64,000 nucleotides of DNA from Hyphomicrobiales bacterium. GTDB lineage: Bacteria; Pseudomonadota; Alphaproteobacteria; Rhizobiales; Aestuariivirgaceae. Below are positions 33,997 to 41,858 of this stretch, piece by piece. The DNA is taken from contig JADJVV010000001.1 in assembly GCA_016710435.1 (NCBI GenBank), forward strand, positions 1,882,501-1,946,500, given 5' to 3'. The position numbers were made by a program, and so were the translations under genes. The first letter of the stretch is position 1. Each line of letters starts with the position of its first letter. The notes beneath the pieces were generated by a model. That model saw only the letters and a list, made by a program, of their open reading frames with translations. It was not told the DNA's origin and made no database searches.

Positions 33997-35369
33997 GTGC
34001 CGCAGCGGAAGCAGGCACCGGCCGATGGCCGTCTCTTGCCGTCCTGGGACTGGCGATGCTGCTGCCTTCACTCGGCACCAGCATCGCCAATGTGGCCTTG
34101 CCCACGCTGGCAGCGCACTTTGACGTGCCGATGGCCGGGGCACAATGGATTGTCATCTCTTACCTGCTGGCCATGACCAGCTTCATTGTCGGGGCAGGGC
34201 GGCTTGGCGATCAGCTGGGAAAATCCCGCATGCTGTCGGCTGGGATTGCCGTCTTTGCAGTGGCTTCTGCGGCCGCTGCAATTTCCCCCAGCCTTCCCTT
34301 CCTTGTTGCAGCGCGTATCGCGCAAGGGGCAGGCGCCGCCCTGCTGATGGCGCTGTCGATCGCGATGGTGGGCGACATCGTTCCCCCGCACAAGGCAGGC
34401 ACGGCCATGGGATGGTTGGGCACAATCTCCGCAGCCGGAACGGCTCTTGGTCCAAGCCTGGGCGGCCTTTTGCTGGCAACGGTCGGTTGGCACGCCATCT
34501 TTCTTCTTCTCGCGCTGTTGGGCGGAGTGGCGTGGGTGCTGCAGCGTGCATTCCCGTCTGACAGCGTGCCGCAAGCAAGCGTGGGCTCCTATGATGGCAC
34601 TGGCATGGTGTTGCTCGCCGCATCCCTGGCGGCCGTCAGCGCGGCAGCGACCCTATGTGGCAAGGTCCCGGTGCAATTGGTTCTGGGCCTGGCCGTCCTC
34701 GCCTTGCTCGGGCTTGCTGGCTTCGTGCTTCACGAGTTGCGCACCTCTGTGCCGCTTGTGCAACTCGGGCTTCTCAAGCAGCCAAAAGTGTCCAGCGGTC
34801 TCTATTCCATGATGGCTATCTCGGCCGTCGTCATGACGACGCTTGTTGTCGGGCCGTTCTATCTCACCGAACACCTCCACCTCACGCCCGGCCAGACGGG
34901 ACTTGTGATGTCGCTGGGACCGGTGATTGCGGCCCTGGCCGGTGCGCCAGCCGGCAAGCTGGTGGATTCCATCGGAGCATCACGCGTGTTGTTCGTCGGC
35001 CTCGGGACGGCTCTCGCAGGATCGGTGCTCATGGGAATCCTGCCCCAGCGCCTGGGCCTCACGGGATATGCGGCGAGCCTTGCCCTGATCACGCTGGGCT
35101 ATGCGGTGTTTCAAGCGGCCAACACCACGCGCCTCATGCACAACGTCGACAAGGCCCACCGCGGTGTCACATCCGCATTGCTCGGGCTGTCGCGCAACCT
35201 CGGCCTGATTAGCGGCGCCTCGGTGATGGGAGCGGTCTATGCTGCGGGACCCGCAATTGCGCTTCCATGGACGCTTGCAACAGATCATTCGGGATTGGCG
35301 ATTGTATTCCTCGTCGCGGCTGCCGTGGTGGCAACTGCCTTGGCGGCATCATTCATTGCGAAGGATTGA
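33993..35369 (+). CDS. MFS transporter (DHA2-like drug/metabolite exporter)
   Basis: 458-residue major facilitator protein with about 14 hydrophobic segments. Motifs in the first half include SIANVALPTLAAHF, QWIVISYLL and GRLGDQLGKSR (motif A) and RIAQGAGAALLMALSI, typical of the EmrB/QacA-like DHA2 group. Expected to use proton motive force to export a small hydrophobic compound. The operon with DUF2798 under a divergent LysR suggests substrate-induced efflux. Substrate unknown. Confidence 0.88.
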   Translation: MSAAAEAGTGRWPSLAVLGLAMLLPSLGTSIANVALPTLAAHFDVPMAGAQWIVISYLLAMTSFIVGAGRLGDQLGKSRMLSAGIAVFAVASAAAAISPSLPFLVAARIAQGAGAALLMALSIAMVGDIVPPHKAGTAMGWLGTISAAGTALGPSLGGLLLATVGWHAIFLLLALLGGVAWVLQRAFPSDSVPQASVGSYDGTGMVLLAASLAAVSAAATLCGKVPVQLVLGLAVLALLGLAGFVLHELRTSVPLVQLGLLKQPKVSSGLYSMMAISAVVMTTLVVGPFYLTEHLHLTPGQTGLVMSLGPVIAALAGAPAGKLVDSIGASRVLFVGLGTALAGSVLMGILPQRLGLTGYAASLALITLGYAVFQAANTTRLMHNVDKAHRGVTSALLGLSRNLGLISGASVMGAVYAAGPAIALPWTLATDHSGLAIVFLVAAAVVATALAASFIAKD

Positions 35370-35389
35370 GGGAGAGGCTGCACGCGCCG

Positions 35390-35644
35390 CTAGTAGAGCA
35401 GCGTCTTGTTGCAGGTGGCCTTTGTCTTGCCCGGCTTGGAGGAGAATACGCAGCCATAGTCATAGGTCTTGCCCTTCTCCTTCTTCTGGCAACCCGTCGC
35501 GCATTGGGTCTTGTTGCAACCGCCTTCAATCTGGCCGCCGCATGCTTTCTCCACGGTGGTTTCGGAAACGGTTTCCGCCCGCGCCATGCCGAGGTCCATT
35601 GTCACGAAAAGAAGAACACCGAGAGCCAGGAAGGATCTGAACAT
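35390..35644 (-). CDS. Small secreted cysteine-rich protein
   Basis: 84 residues: signal peptide MFRSFLALGVLLFVTMDLGM ending near ARA, then a ~60-residue mature peptide with six cysteines (ACGG, GCNK, QCAT, GCQK, GCVF, TCNK) and many Lys residues, a pattern of a disulfide-stabilised basic peptide. ATG at 35644 begins the signal; a longer frame upstream is not credible. Convergent with the MFS gene. No family recognised. Confidence 0.65.
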   Translation of the reverse strand: MFRSFLALGVLLFVTMDLGMARAETVSETTVEKACGGQIEGGCNKTQCATGCQKKEKGKTYDYGCVFSSKPGKTKATCNKTLLY

Positions 35645-35728
35645 GATGCACCTCACAAGGAACTGACGCCGCAGCGTATCACAGGCCAGCGCTTTGCGGA
35701 CGTGACGGATTCTCATGATGAACGCATG

Positions 35729-35767
35729 GGAGATGGGAATCGGCCTCTCAGGCCGATGCCCATCTCC
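35729..35767 (-). terminator. Terminator of galU
   Basis: 17-bp inverted repeat with a single mismatch around loop TCTCA (arms 35729-35745 and 35751-35767), 15 nt past the galU stop. No T-run, but the stem is very stable. The gap 35645-35728 has no gene. Confidence 0.65.
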
Positions 35768-35781
35768 GGTGGTCTGCGCGC

Positions 35782-36729
35782 TCAGGCTGCATGCGAGAGT
35801 GACTGCTGAGGAATCTCCTCTCCCGCCATGTCCATATCGCTCAGCATGCGGATCAATGCCTGCCGCAAGTCCTTGCCGAGGTCCGGGCGGGACAGGCCAA
35901 AGGCGAGATTGGCGAGGATAAAGCCCAGCCGGTCACCGCAGTCGTAGGTCTTGCCCTCGTAGCGAACGGCGTGGAAGGCTTGCCGGGCCAGCATTTCGAT
36001 AAGCGCATCCGTGAGCTGGATTTCGCCTCCGGCGCCCGGCTTCACCGTATCGAGAATGTTGAATATTTCCGGCTGGAGAATGTAACGGCCAGAGATGATC
36101 TGGTTCGAGGGCGCGCGCCCCGGTGCCGGCTTCTCAACCATCGAATCCACACGATAGACATTGCCCGTGGCACTCGCGAGACCCAGCACCCCGTAGCGAT
36201 GAAGGTCCGCATCGGGCACGGCTTCGGACGCGATGATATTGCCGCCGTGCATGTCGTAGACGTCCATCATCTGCTTCAGGCAACCGGGATTTGCATGCAT
36301 CACCATGTCAGGCAGGATGACCGCGAAGGGTTCATCGCCCACGAGGTCGCGCGCGCAGGCGACGGCGTGGCCGAGACCGAGCGGGGCCTGCTGGCGCGTG
36401 AAGCTGGCGCGGCCTGCGCCGATGCGGTCCAGCGCCAGTTGTTCAAGTGCAGTCACCTTTCCGCGGCGATGCAACGTGTCTTCCAGTTCATAGGCCTGGT
36501 CGAAGTGGTTCTCGATCACCTCCTTGTTGCGGCCGGTGACAAAGATGAAATGCTCGATACCCGCCTCGCGGGCCTCATCGACGGCAAGCTGGATGAGCGG
36601 GCGGTCGACGACCGTCAGCATCTCCTTTGGCATGGCCTTGGTCGCCGGCAGAAGGCGCGTGCCAAGGCCGGCGACCGGAAAAACGGCCTTTCGGACCTTG
36701 CGGGCGGAAGTGGTGTTCAGGATGTTCAT
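35782..36729 (-). CDS. galU: UTP-glucose-1-phosphate uridylyltransferase
   Basis: 315-residue cytosolic enzyme producing UDP-glucose, a precursor for the exopolysaccharide encoded next door. KAVFPVAGLGTRLLPATKAMPKE holds the nucleotide-binding motif; QAPLGLGHAV, the VEKP motif and GEIQLTDAL are conserved GalU blocks. ATG at 36729 is used; another ATG 6 nt upstream and a TTG further up are alternatives. It lies downstream of the RTX and small hypothetical genes on the same strand and may be part of their transcript. Confidence 0.95.
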   Translation of the reverse strand: MNILNTTSARKVRKAVFPVAGLGTRLLPATKAMPKEMLTVVDRPLIQLAVDEAREAGIEHFIFVTGRNKEVIENHFDQAYELEDTLHRRGKVTALEQLALDRIGAGRASFTRQQAPLGLGHAVACARDLVGDEPFAVILPDMVMHANPGCLKQMMDVYDMHGGNIIASEAVPDADLHRYGVLGLASATGNVYRVDSMVEKPAPGRAPSNQIISGRYILQPEIFNILDTVKPGAGGEIQLTDALIEMLARQAFHAVRYEGKTYDCGDRLGFILANLAFGLSRPDLGKDLRQALIRMLSDMDMAGEEIPQQSLSHAA

Positions 36730-36752
36730 GGTCATTCTCGTGAGGGGAGTGT

Positions 36753-37097
36753 TCAATGGGGTTTGGTAGCGGGGTAGGACCGCAGAAGATCAAGCGCGCA
36801 ATCCAGCCGCGCGCTCTTGCGCGCGGCATTGACCCTGGCTTTCCGCTTGAGCGACGATGCTGCCGTCTCCTGCTGGCTGGAAAGTCCCAGCTGCAGGATG
36901 CGTGTTGCAAGATCGACGGCATCGAAACAGGCGGTACGGAAATGGAAACCGAGAGCCGTCATGGCTTCCTCTGCCGTCAAACCGCCGTCGTGCAACGCCA
37001 TCACGAAGCTCGCGATGCTGTTGGCACGGCGGTGCAGCACTGCCTTGGGTGTTCCTTGCGCGCGGGCAAGGGCGTGAAGTGGATAAGACTGTCCCAT
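36753..37097 (-). CDS. Hypothetical protein between the RTX gene and galU
   Basis: 114 residues, mainly helical by composition, without signal peptide or membrane span, with a basic C-terminal third (SSLKRKARVNAARKSARLD). A GTG 12 nt upstream overlaps the RTX stop codon (GTGA) and is the alternative start, so translation is probably coupled to the RTX gene. It ends 23 nt before galU. I do not recognise the family. By position it could assist secretion or regulation of the RTX protein. Confidence 0.6.
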   Translation of the reverse strand: MGQSYPLHALARAQGTPKAVLHRRANSIASFVMALHDGGLTAEEAMTALGFHFRTACFDAVDLATRILQLGLSSQQETAASSLKRKARVNAARKSARLDCALDLLRSYPATKPH

Positions 37098-37105
37098 GGC
37101 ACGCC

Positions 37106-39988
37106 TCACAGCAGCATGTCGCCATCGGAGAAGACGAGCTTCTCGACGCCGGTGATGAGGTCCAATCCATCCACGCCCAGCACGGCGTAGCTGCCGTCCG
37201 TATTCTGCGTGATGGTGTAGCCGGCCTTGGCACCGTTGAAGAATGCGGTGTCGAAACCTTTGCCGCCCACCATCGTGTCGTTGCCAAGGCCACCGGTCAG
37301 CGCGTCATTGCCGTCGCCGCCATGCAGGTAATCATTTCCCGCAAGGCCAAACAGCGCATCATCGCCGCCGTAGCCTTCGAGAACGTCGTAGGCGTCAGAG
37401 CCTGTGATGCTGTCGGCACCGACATTCGAGCCTTGAACGCGCTCGATACCGATGAAGCTGTCGCCAGCCGCATCACCGCCTGTGCCAAGCGCCTTGAGCA
37501 GCGAGAGAACAACGCCGTTGGCGCTGTCGTAGTAGGTTGCCGTGTCGAAGCCGTTGCCGCCGTCCAGTGTGTCCGCACCAGCACCGCCGCGCAGGGTGTC
37601 GTTGCCGTCGCGACCGCGCAATACGTCAGCGCCGCCGCGGCCATCCAGAACGTCCGCATTGGCAGAGCCGAGCAGCTGGTCGTTGTAGGAAGAACCCACG
37701 ACCTGCTCGATGCTGATGTACTTGTCGCCCGTGGCCTCACCCTTCAATCCACCGCTCACAAGATCGACCGTGACAGCGGAGATGGCGCGGGAGAAATCAG
37801 CGGTGTCGAAACCGGTACCGCCATCAATGATGTCAGCCCCCGTGCTGCCCTCCAGCGTGTCGTTGCCCGCCTGGCCAAGCAACGTGTCGTTGCCCGCGCC
37901 GCCGAACAACGTGTCGTTGCCGGCCGGGGTGGCAACAATGCCGACCTGCTGCAATGAAAGCGTCTGTGGCGACGATGTGCTGACCGTGAAGGTGGTGTCG
38001 TCGAAGTCCTTGTCACCACCGCCCCACAGGTCTTCGAAGCCCATCTTGAATGAGCCATCGTCGAAGCGCAGCGCGTTGGTGGTGTGGCCGAACCAGTCGC
38101 CGTTCAACCCGGAACTGCCCGTGCCATCGATGCTGTGGAAGATGCTGGTGCCGTAGTTGGACTTGATTAGCGTTGTCGTGCCGTTTGCGTTCACGGCTGC
38201 GAGGAACACCTCATGGCCGGCCAGGACGCTGGCCGGAGAGCCGTCTGCATTGACCATCTTGAAGACGGTGGACGGATTGGCGAGGAGTGCCTGCGTCGCC
38301 GTCTGGCCATAGCCGTTCGGCAACAGGAAGAAACCGAACTGCTCGCCTGCCGCCACGCTGAAGGAATCATGACTCGTGTTGGCGATGAGATCACCGCCTG
38401 AACCCGTCAGCGACGAATTGGGGAACAGGATATCGACGCCCGAGATCGCGCCGTTGGCAGCAATCTTGTAGACGCCGAGGCTGTTCTGGAATCCGGCAGT
38501 CTCGCCGTTGAAGGTCACCGTCACGGTGCTGTCGGCACCGGCGGTATAGGCGAGCATGCCGGGCACGGCAGCAGGTGCGCCTTGCTGTGTCGCGGTGATG
38601 GCGTTGAGCGTCTGCGTCGCTACCACGCCGTTCAGGCTGTCACCCACGAGGAGGTCGTGGCCCGGGCCGCCGCGCAACGTGTCATTGCCGCCGCTGCCCG
38701 CCATGATGTCAGATGTATGTGCGCCGAAGAGGTCGTCCATGAAGGCGGCCGTCATCGCGTCATTCGCGCCCGTGCCCGTGATCACCTGGCCATAGGTCGA
38801 TGCAGCCGTCACCACCTGCGTGGCCGACACGCTGCGGTCGGCGAAGCGGAACACCTCCACATCGCGCACAACGTCCGTGCCATCGCCATTCACCCGCTTG
38901 TCAACGATGGTGAGCGATCCATTGTCATTGTCGGTGATGATGTAGTCGCTGAAATTGCCGGAATACATGGCCGTGTCCTTGCCGCCGAAGCCGCCCCACA
39001 CGCGGTCATTGCCCGCACCGCCCGTCAGCACATCGTCCTGCGTCGTACCGAGGAGCACATCATTGGCTGCCGTGCCGCCGATCACATTGGGCTGTGCTGC
39101 GGCGGCGCGCGCCGCAAGCTGGGATTCCGTCAGGGTCTGGTCGGCAAAAACGAAGGAGTCGATGGCACGCACGGAATCTACGCCTTCGCTGTTGGCGGCG
39201 CGAAGGTCCGTCAGCGTGAACAGGCCGTCGGCAGCGCGCACCACCTTGTAGTCGGCGAGGTTGCCACCAAGGAGCAGCGTATCGGTCCCGGCTGAACCGC
39301 CCCACACATGATCGTTTCCGGCGCTGGCCATGAACACGTCATTTCCCCCCGTGCCGTTCTGGATATCCGCACCCGAAGTGCCGGCATTGAGCCGCGGCAG
39401 TGTGATGCCGAGCGCATCGACGGAAAGCGTCTTGTCAGTGAAACGGATGGTTTCAATGGAGCGCAGCGTGTCGACACCGAGCGGGCTGCCGTTCCGCATG
39501 TCCACCAACGTGAACGAACCGTTGGCATTGCTCATATAGGCAAAGTCGGTGGACTTGGCATTGTAGGTGATGCTGTCCGTGCCGCCGGTGCCACCCCAGA
39601 TGCTGTCGTTGCCGGCACTGCCGATGAAGGCGTCGTTACCCGCCGTGCCCAGCTGATTGTCTGCGCCGGAGGTGCCGGCAATATAGGTGGCCGCGCCGGC
39701 AACAAAGCTCGTGACCGAAACAGTTGTGTTGTTGCCGAAGGACAGCGATGCAATATCGCGGAACGTGTCAACGCCGTCGGGGCTGCCGGGGCGGAGATCG
39801 GCGATGGTGTAGGAGCCGTTGGCGTTGCGTGTGACAGCATAGTCGCCTGGGTTGCCCGTCAGCTTCAACGTGTCATTGCCGCCCGCGCCCCACAGCGTGT
39901 CGTCGCCCCCACCGCCGATGAAGAGGTCGTCCCCTGTCGTGCCCGCCAACACATCATTGCTGTTGGTACCGGTAATCGTCTTGATCAT
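37106..39988 (-). CDS. Secreted RTX calcium-binding protein with DUF4114 domain
   Basis: 960-residue acidic, cysteine-poor protein without an N-terminal signal, as for type I secretion cargo. The N-terminal ~450 residues are four or more long repeats of GGxxxDxLWGGxG plus DYxVTxxxNGSxTIxDLR units. A DUF4114 domain (ending GFEDLWGGGDKDFDD) follows at about residues 580-690, then GGAGNDTLxGxxGxD nonapeptide blocks to the C-terminus. These bind calcium outside the cell. No type I ABC transporter or membrane-fusion gene is nearby, so export must use one elsewhere. Its sigma-54-like promoter and divergence from the polysaccharide export gene suggest a matrix or biofilm protein. Confidence 0.88.
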   Translation of the reverse strand: MIKTITGTNSNDVLAGTTGDDLFIGGGGDDTLWGAGGNDTLKLTGNPGDYAVTRNANGSYTIADLRPGSPDGVDTFRDIASLSFGNNTTVSVTSFVAGAATYIAGTSGADNQLGTAGNDAFIGSAGNDSIWGGTGGTDSITYNAKSTDFAYMSNANGSFTLVDMRNGSPLGVDTLRSIETIRFTDKTLSVDALGITLPRLNAGTSGADIQNGTGGNDVFMASAGNDHVWGGSAGTDTLLLGGNLADYKVVRAADGLFTLTDLRAANSEGVDSVRAIDSFVFADQTLTESQLAARAAAAQPNVIGGTAANDVLLGTTQDDVLTGGAGNDRVWGGFGGKDTAMYSGNFSDYIITDNDNGSLTIVDKRVNGDGTDVVRDVEVFRFADRSVSATQVVTAASTYGQVITGTGANDAMTAAFMDDLFGAHTSDIMAGSGGNDTLRGGPGHDLLVGDSLNGVVATQTLNAITATQQGAPAAVPGMLAYTAGADSTVTVTFNGETAGFQNSLGVYKIAANGAISGVDILFPNSSLTGSGGDLIANTSHDSFSVAAGEQFGFFLLPNGYGQTATQALLANPSTVFKMVNADGSPASVLAGHEVFLAAVNANGTTTLIKSNYGTSIFHSIDGTGSSGLNGDWFGHTTNALRFDDGSFKMGFEDLWGGGDKDFDDTTFTVSTSSPQTLSLQQVGIVATPAGNDTLFGGAGNDTLLGQAGNDTLEGSTGADIIDGGTGFDTADFSRAISAVTVDLVSGGLKGEATGDKYISIEQVVGSSYNDQLLGSANADVLDGRGGADVLRGRDGNDTLRGGAGADTLDGGNGFDTATYYDSANGVVLSLLKALGTGGDAAGDSFIGIERVQGSNVGADSITGSDAYDVLEGYGGDDALFGLAGNDYLHGGDGNDALTGGLGNDTMVGGKGFDTAFFNGAKAGYTITQNTDGSYAVLGVDGLDLITGVEKLVFSDGDMLL

Positions 39989-40038
39989 GTCATTGCCTCG
40001 CTCGCTTCCCCACTGCGGGGAAATTCGAAGTTGCAATT

Positions 40039-40053
40039 TCAAGACTCGTGCCA
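40039..40053 (-). promoter_or_regulatory. Sigma-54 (-24/-12) promoter of the RTX gene
   Basis: On the minus strand TGGCACG-AGTC-TTGA: the -24 box is exact and the GG to -12 dinucleotide distance is 10 nt; the -12 C is replaced by A. Predicted start near 40028, leader about 40 nt. Confidence 0.6.
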
Positions 40054-40200
40054 ACCTGAATACGGGCGTTTTCGCGCGTACCGGGCGAGACGCAGGCGAT
40101 TTCTGTTCAAAGCGGGAGCCATGGCGGGAACAGCTCCCGGAATGAAAGCCGCCGACTGTCCATGCGGATCGCTGCCTGCCTGGGGTCATTCCGTCGGATT

Positions 40201-40219
40201 GGCTCTCAAATCGGGAGCC
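40201..40219. promoter_or_regulatory. Enhancer-like dyad (UAS), copy 1
   Basis: GGCTCTC-AAATC-GGGAGCC: 7-bp arms with one G-U type mismatch and a 5-nt centre, the shape of NtrC-family enhancer sites. It is repeated base for base at 48846-48864. It lies about 95 bp upstream of the + promoter and about 175 bp upstream of the RTX promoter. A related, weaker arrangement (GGGAGC/GCTCCC) sits at 40114-40138. Confidence 0.65.
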
Positions 40220-40278
40220 GGTGCAGCAAGCCCCATCCCTTCGCTGCAAAATTCACATTGAAAACAACGAAGCTGATG

Positions 40279-40295
40279 TGGCGCAACACTTGCGG
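40279..40295 (+). promoter_or_regulatory. Sigma-54 (-24/-12) promoter of the polysaccharide export gene
   Basis: TGGCGCA-ACAC-TTGCGG with GG and GC exactly 10 nt apart. Predicted start near 40304, 28 nt before the ATG at 40332. The 39989-40331 interval holds no gene, only this divergent promoter region. Confidence 0.65.
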
Positions 40296-40331
40296 AGGAG
40301 GGGACAGGACCAGCAATCAGGATAAGAAAAG

Positions 40332-41858
40332 ATGAACACGAACGCCCACGACCAGGACACCGCGATCACGCTGGAAGACACAAGGCTCTTGACGCGCGCG
40401 GCGCGGCTCATCCGTTCTGGCCGCACGCCTTACATTGTCTTTACGCAATCCAGTGAATTGTCGGCAAGAAAGCTGGATGCGTTGGCGGACATTGCACAGC
40501 TTGCCAACCGCCACGCCATTTTCCCCATCATCGAGAATGCATCTCCCGCCATGCTTCTCAAACTGGAAGTGGCGGCGCTGCGCCGTCATTTTGATGTGGT
40601 CGATGTTCCACTTGCCGGACGGACAGACAGTCCGCCTGTTTCCCCCGCCCCCTTCCGTCGCCTGCCGTCGCTGCTTTTCACTTGCGTGGCTCTTGCCGGC
40701 GTGGCGTGGATGCTGGCGGGCTGCACGGTCCATACGTCAAATTCGCAAGCGATGCCGAATGGTCTGCGCGCCGTGCCCGTGGCCGATGTGCCGGGCCAGG
40801 TCTCGCGTCCGTCGCGTTCCACCAACCGTTGCGCGCCGCTGGACATGACGTCAGCGCCCGAGGTTTCAGGATCACTGGACGTGCAGATGCCTGTACATGG
40901 CCCCGGCGACGTGATCCGGATTGATATTCCCGATGGTGCGGATTTTTCCGGCACCTTCGCCGTCAATGTGGATGGCAGTGTAAGCCTTCCCTACGCGGGC
41001 AATGTGCGCGCCGAGGGCCGCACTTCGCAGCAGCTGGCAAAGAGTATTGAAGCAAAGTTGACCCAGGGCGGCTACTTTCACGCGGGTCAGTTGCAGGTTT
41101 CAGTCGTGCCTCTGCGCTGGTCGGCCATGAATGTGAGTGTGGCCGGGGCCGTGTTTCAGCCTGGCCGTGCCGTGATCAACGATCCGTCGGCCGAAAAGCG
41201 CGACCTCGAGGCCCTTACCACCATCGGCGATGCACCTGTGGCACGCTACATTGATGCGGGCCTGCGCGCCGGTGCCGGCATCCGCCCGGACGCCGACCTC
41301 TCGCAGGTGAAGCTCATCCGCGGCGGAAAGGCGAGCCGCATTGACCTGACCGGCCTCGTCACCGGTCTGGGCACACCCGATATTCCGCTCATGTTCGGCG
41401 ACCGCATCGAAGTGCCGTCGTCTGGTTGTTTCCATGAAGAACTGATGCGCCCGTCGCAGGCAACGCCGCCCGGCATGCGCGTCTTCATGTCGAATCTCAC
41501 GGTGCCGGCCACCGGCAACAATCCCAGCGCCGTTGACAACTACGCAACCAACCTGCCCTACGGCACCCGCCTTCTGCAGGCCGCAACCAGTTCCAATTGC
41601 ATCGGCGGTGCCAGCGCCAGCAATGCCGCGCGGAGTGTCGTTCTCATCAGCAACAACCCGCTCACCGGCAAGGCCGAGGTGATGGAGCGCAGCATCGACG
41701 AACTGATCCGCAACGCCAACCGCGACGACATCAATCCATATCTTCTGCCGAACGATGCCATGGCCTGCTACGACAGCGGCGTGACCAACATGCGTGAAGT
41801 GGCGCGCACCATGACGGAAGTCCTTGGCCCCTTGGGCATCGTGCTGGGGCTGCTGTGA
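40332..41858 (+). CDS. Polysaccharide export lipoprotein (Wza/OPX-like) with N-terminal extension
   Basis: 508 residues. Residues 1-110 are a soluble Ala/Leu-rich region not seen in standard Wza. Then comes a hydrophobic segment ending in a lipobox-like AWMLAGC (Cys near residue 136), then a poly-export domain (PVHGPGDVIRIDI, NVDGSVSLPYAGNV) and SLBB-type segments (VAGAVFQPG). The OPX part forms the outer-membrane exit for the polymer. The extension would lie in the cytoplasm if the segment is an anchor, or the true start may be later. AGGA lies 9 nt before the chosen ATG, supporting it. First gene of an OPX-PCP-polymerase operon. Confidence 0.85.
   Translation: MNTNAHDQDTAITLEDTRLLTRAARLIRSGRTPYIVFTQSSELSARKLDALADIAQLANRHAIFPIIENASPAMLLKLEVAALRRHFDVVDVPLAGRTDSPPVSPAPFRRLPSLLFTCVALAGVAWMLAGCTVHTSNSQAMPNGLRAVPVADVPGQVSRPSRSTNRCAPLDMTSAPEVSGSLDVQMPVHGPGDVIRIDIPDGADFSGTFAVNVDGSVSLPYAGNVRAEGRTSQQLAKSIEAKLTQGGYFHAGQLQVSVVPLRWSAMNVSVAGAVFQPGRAVINDPSAEKRDLEALTTIGDAPVARYIDAGLRAGAGIRPDADLSQVKLIRGGKASRIDLTGLVTGLGTPDIPLMFGDRIEVPSSGCFHEELMRPSQATPPGMRVFMSNLTVPATGNNPSAVDNYATNLPYGTRLLQAATSSNCIGGASASNAARSVVLISNNPLTGKAEVMERSIDELIRNANRDDINPYLLPNDAMACYDSGVTNMREVARTMTEVLGPLGIVLGLL

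Noticed and set aside
37106..39988. Repeated short sequences that could suggest a repeat array
   Set aside because: They are in-frame RTX and related protein repeats within one coding sequence, not a CRISPR or satellite array.
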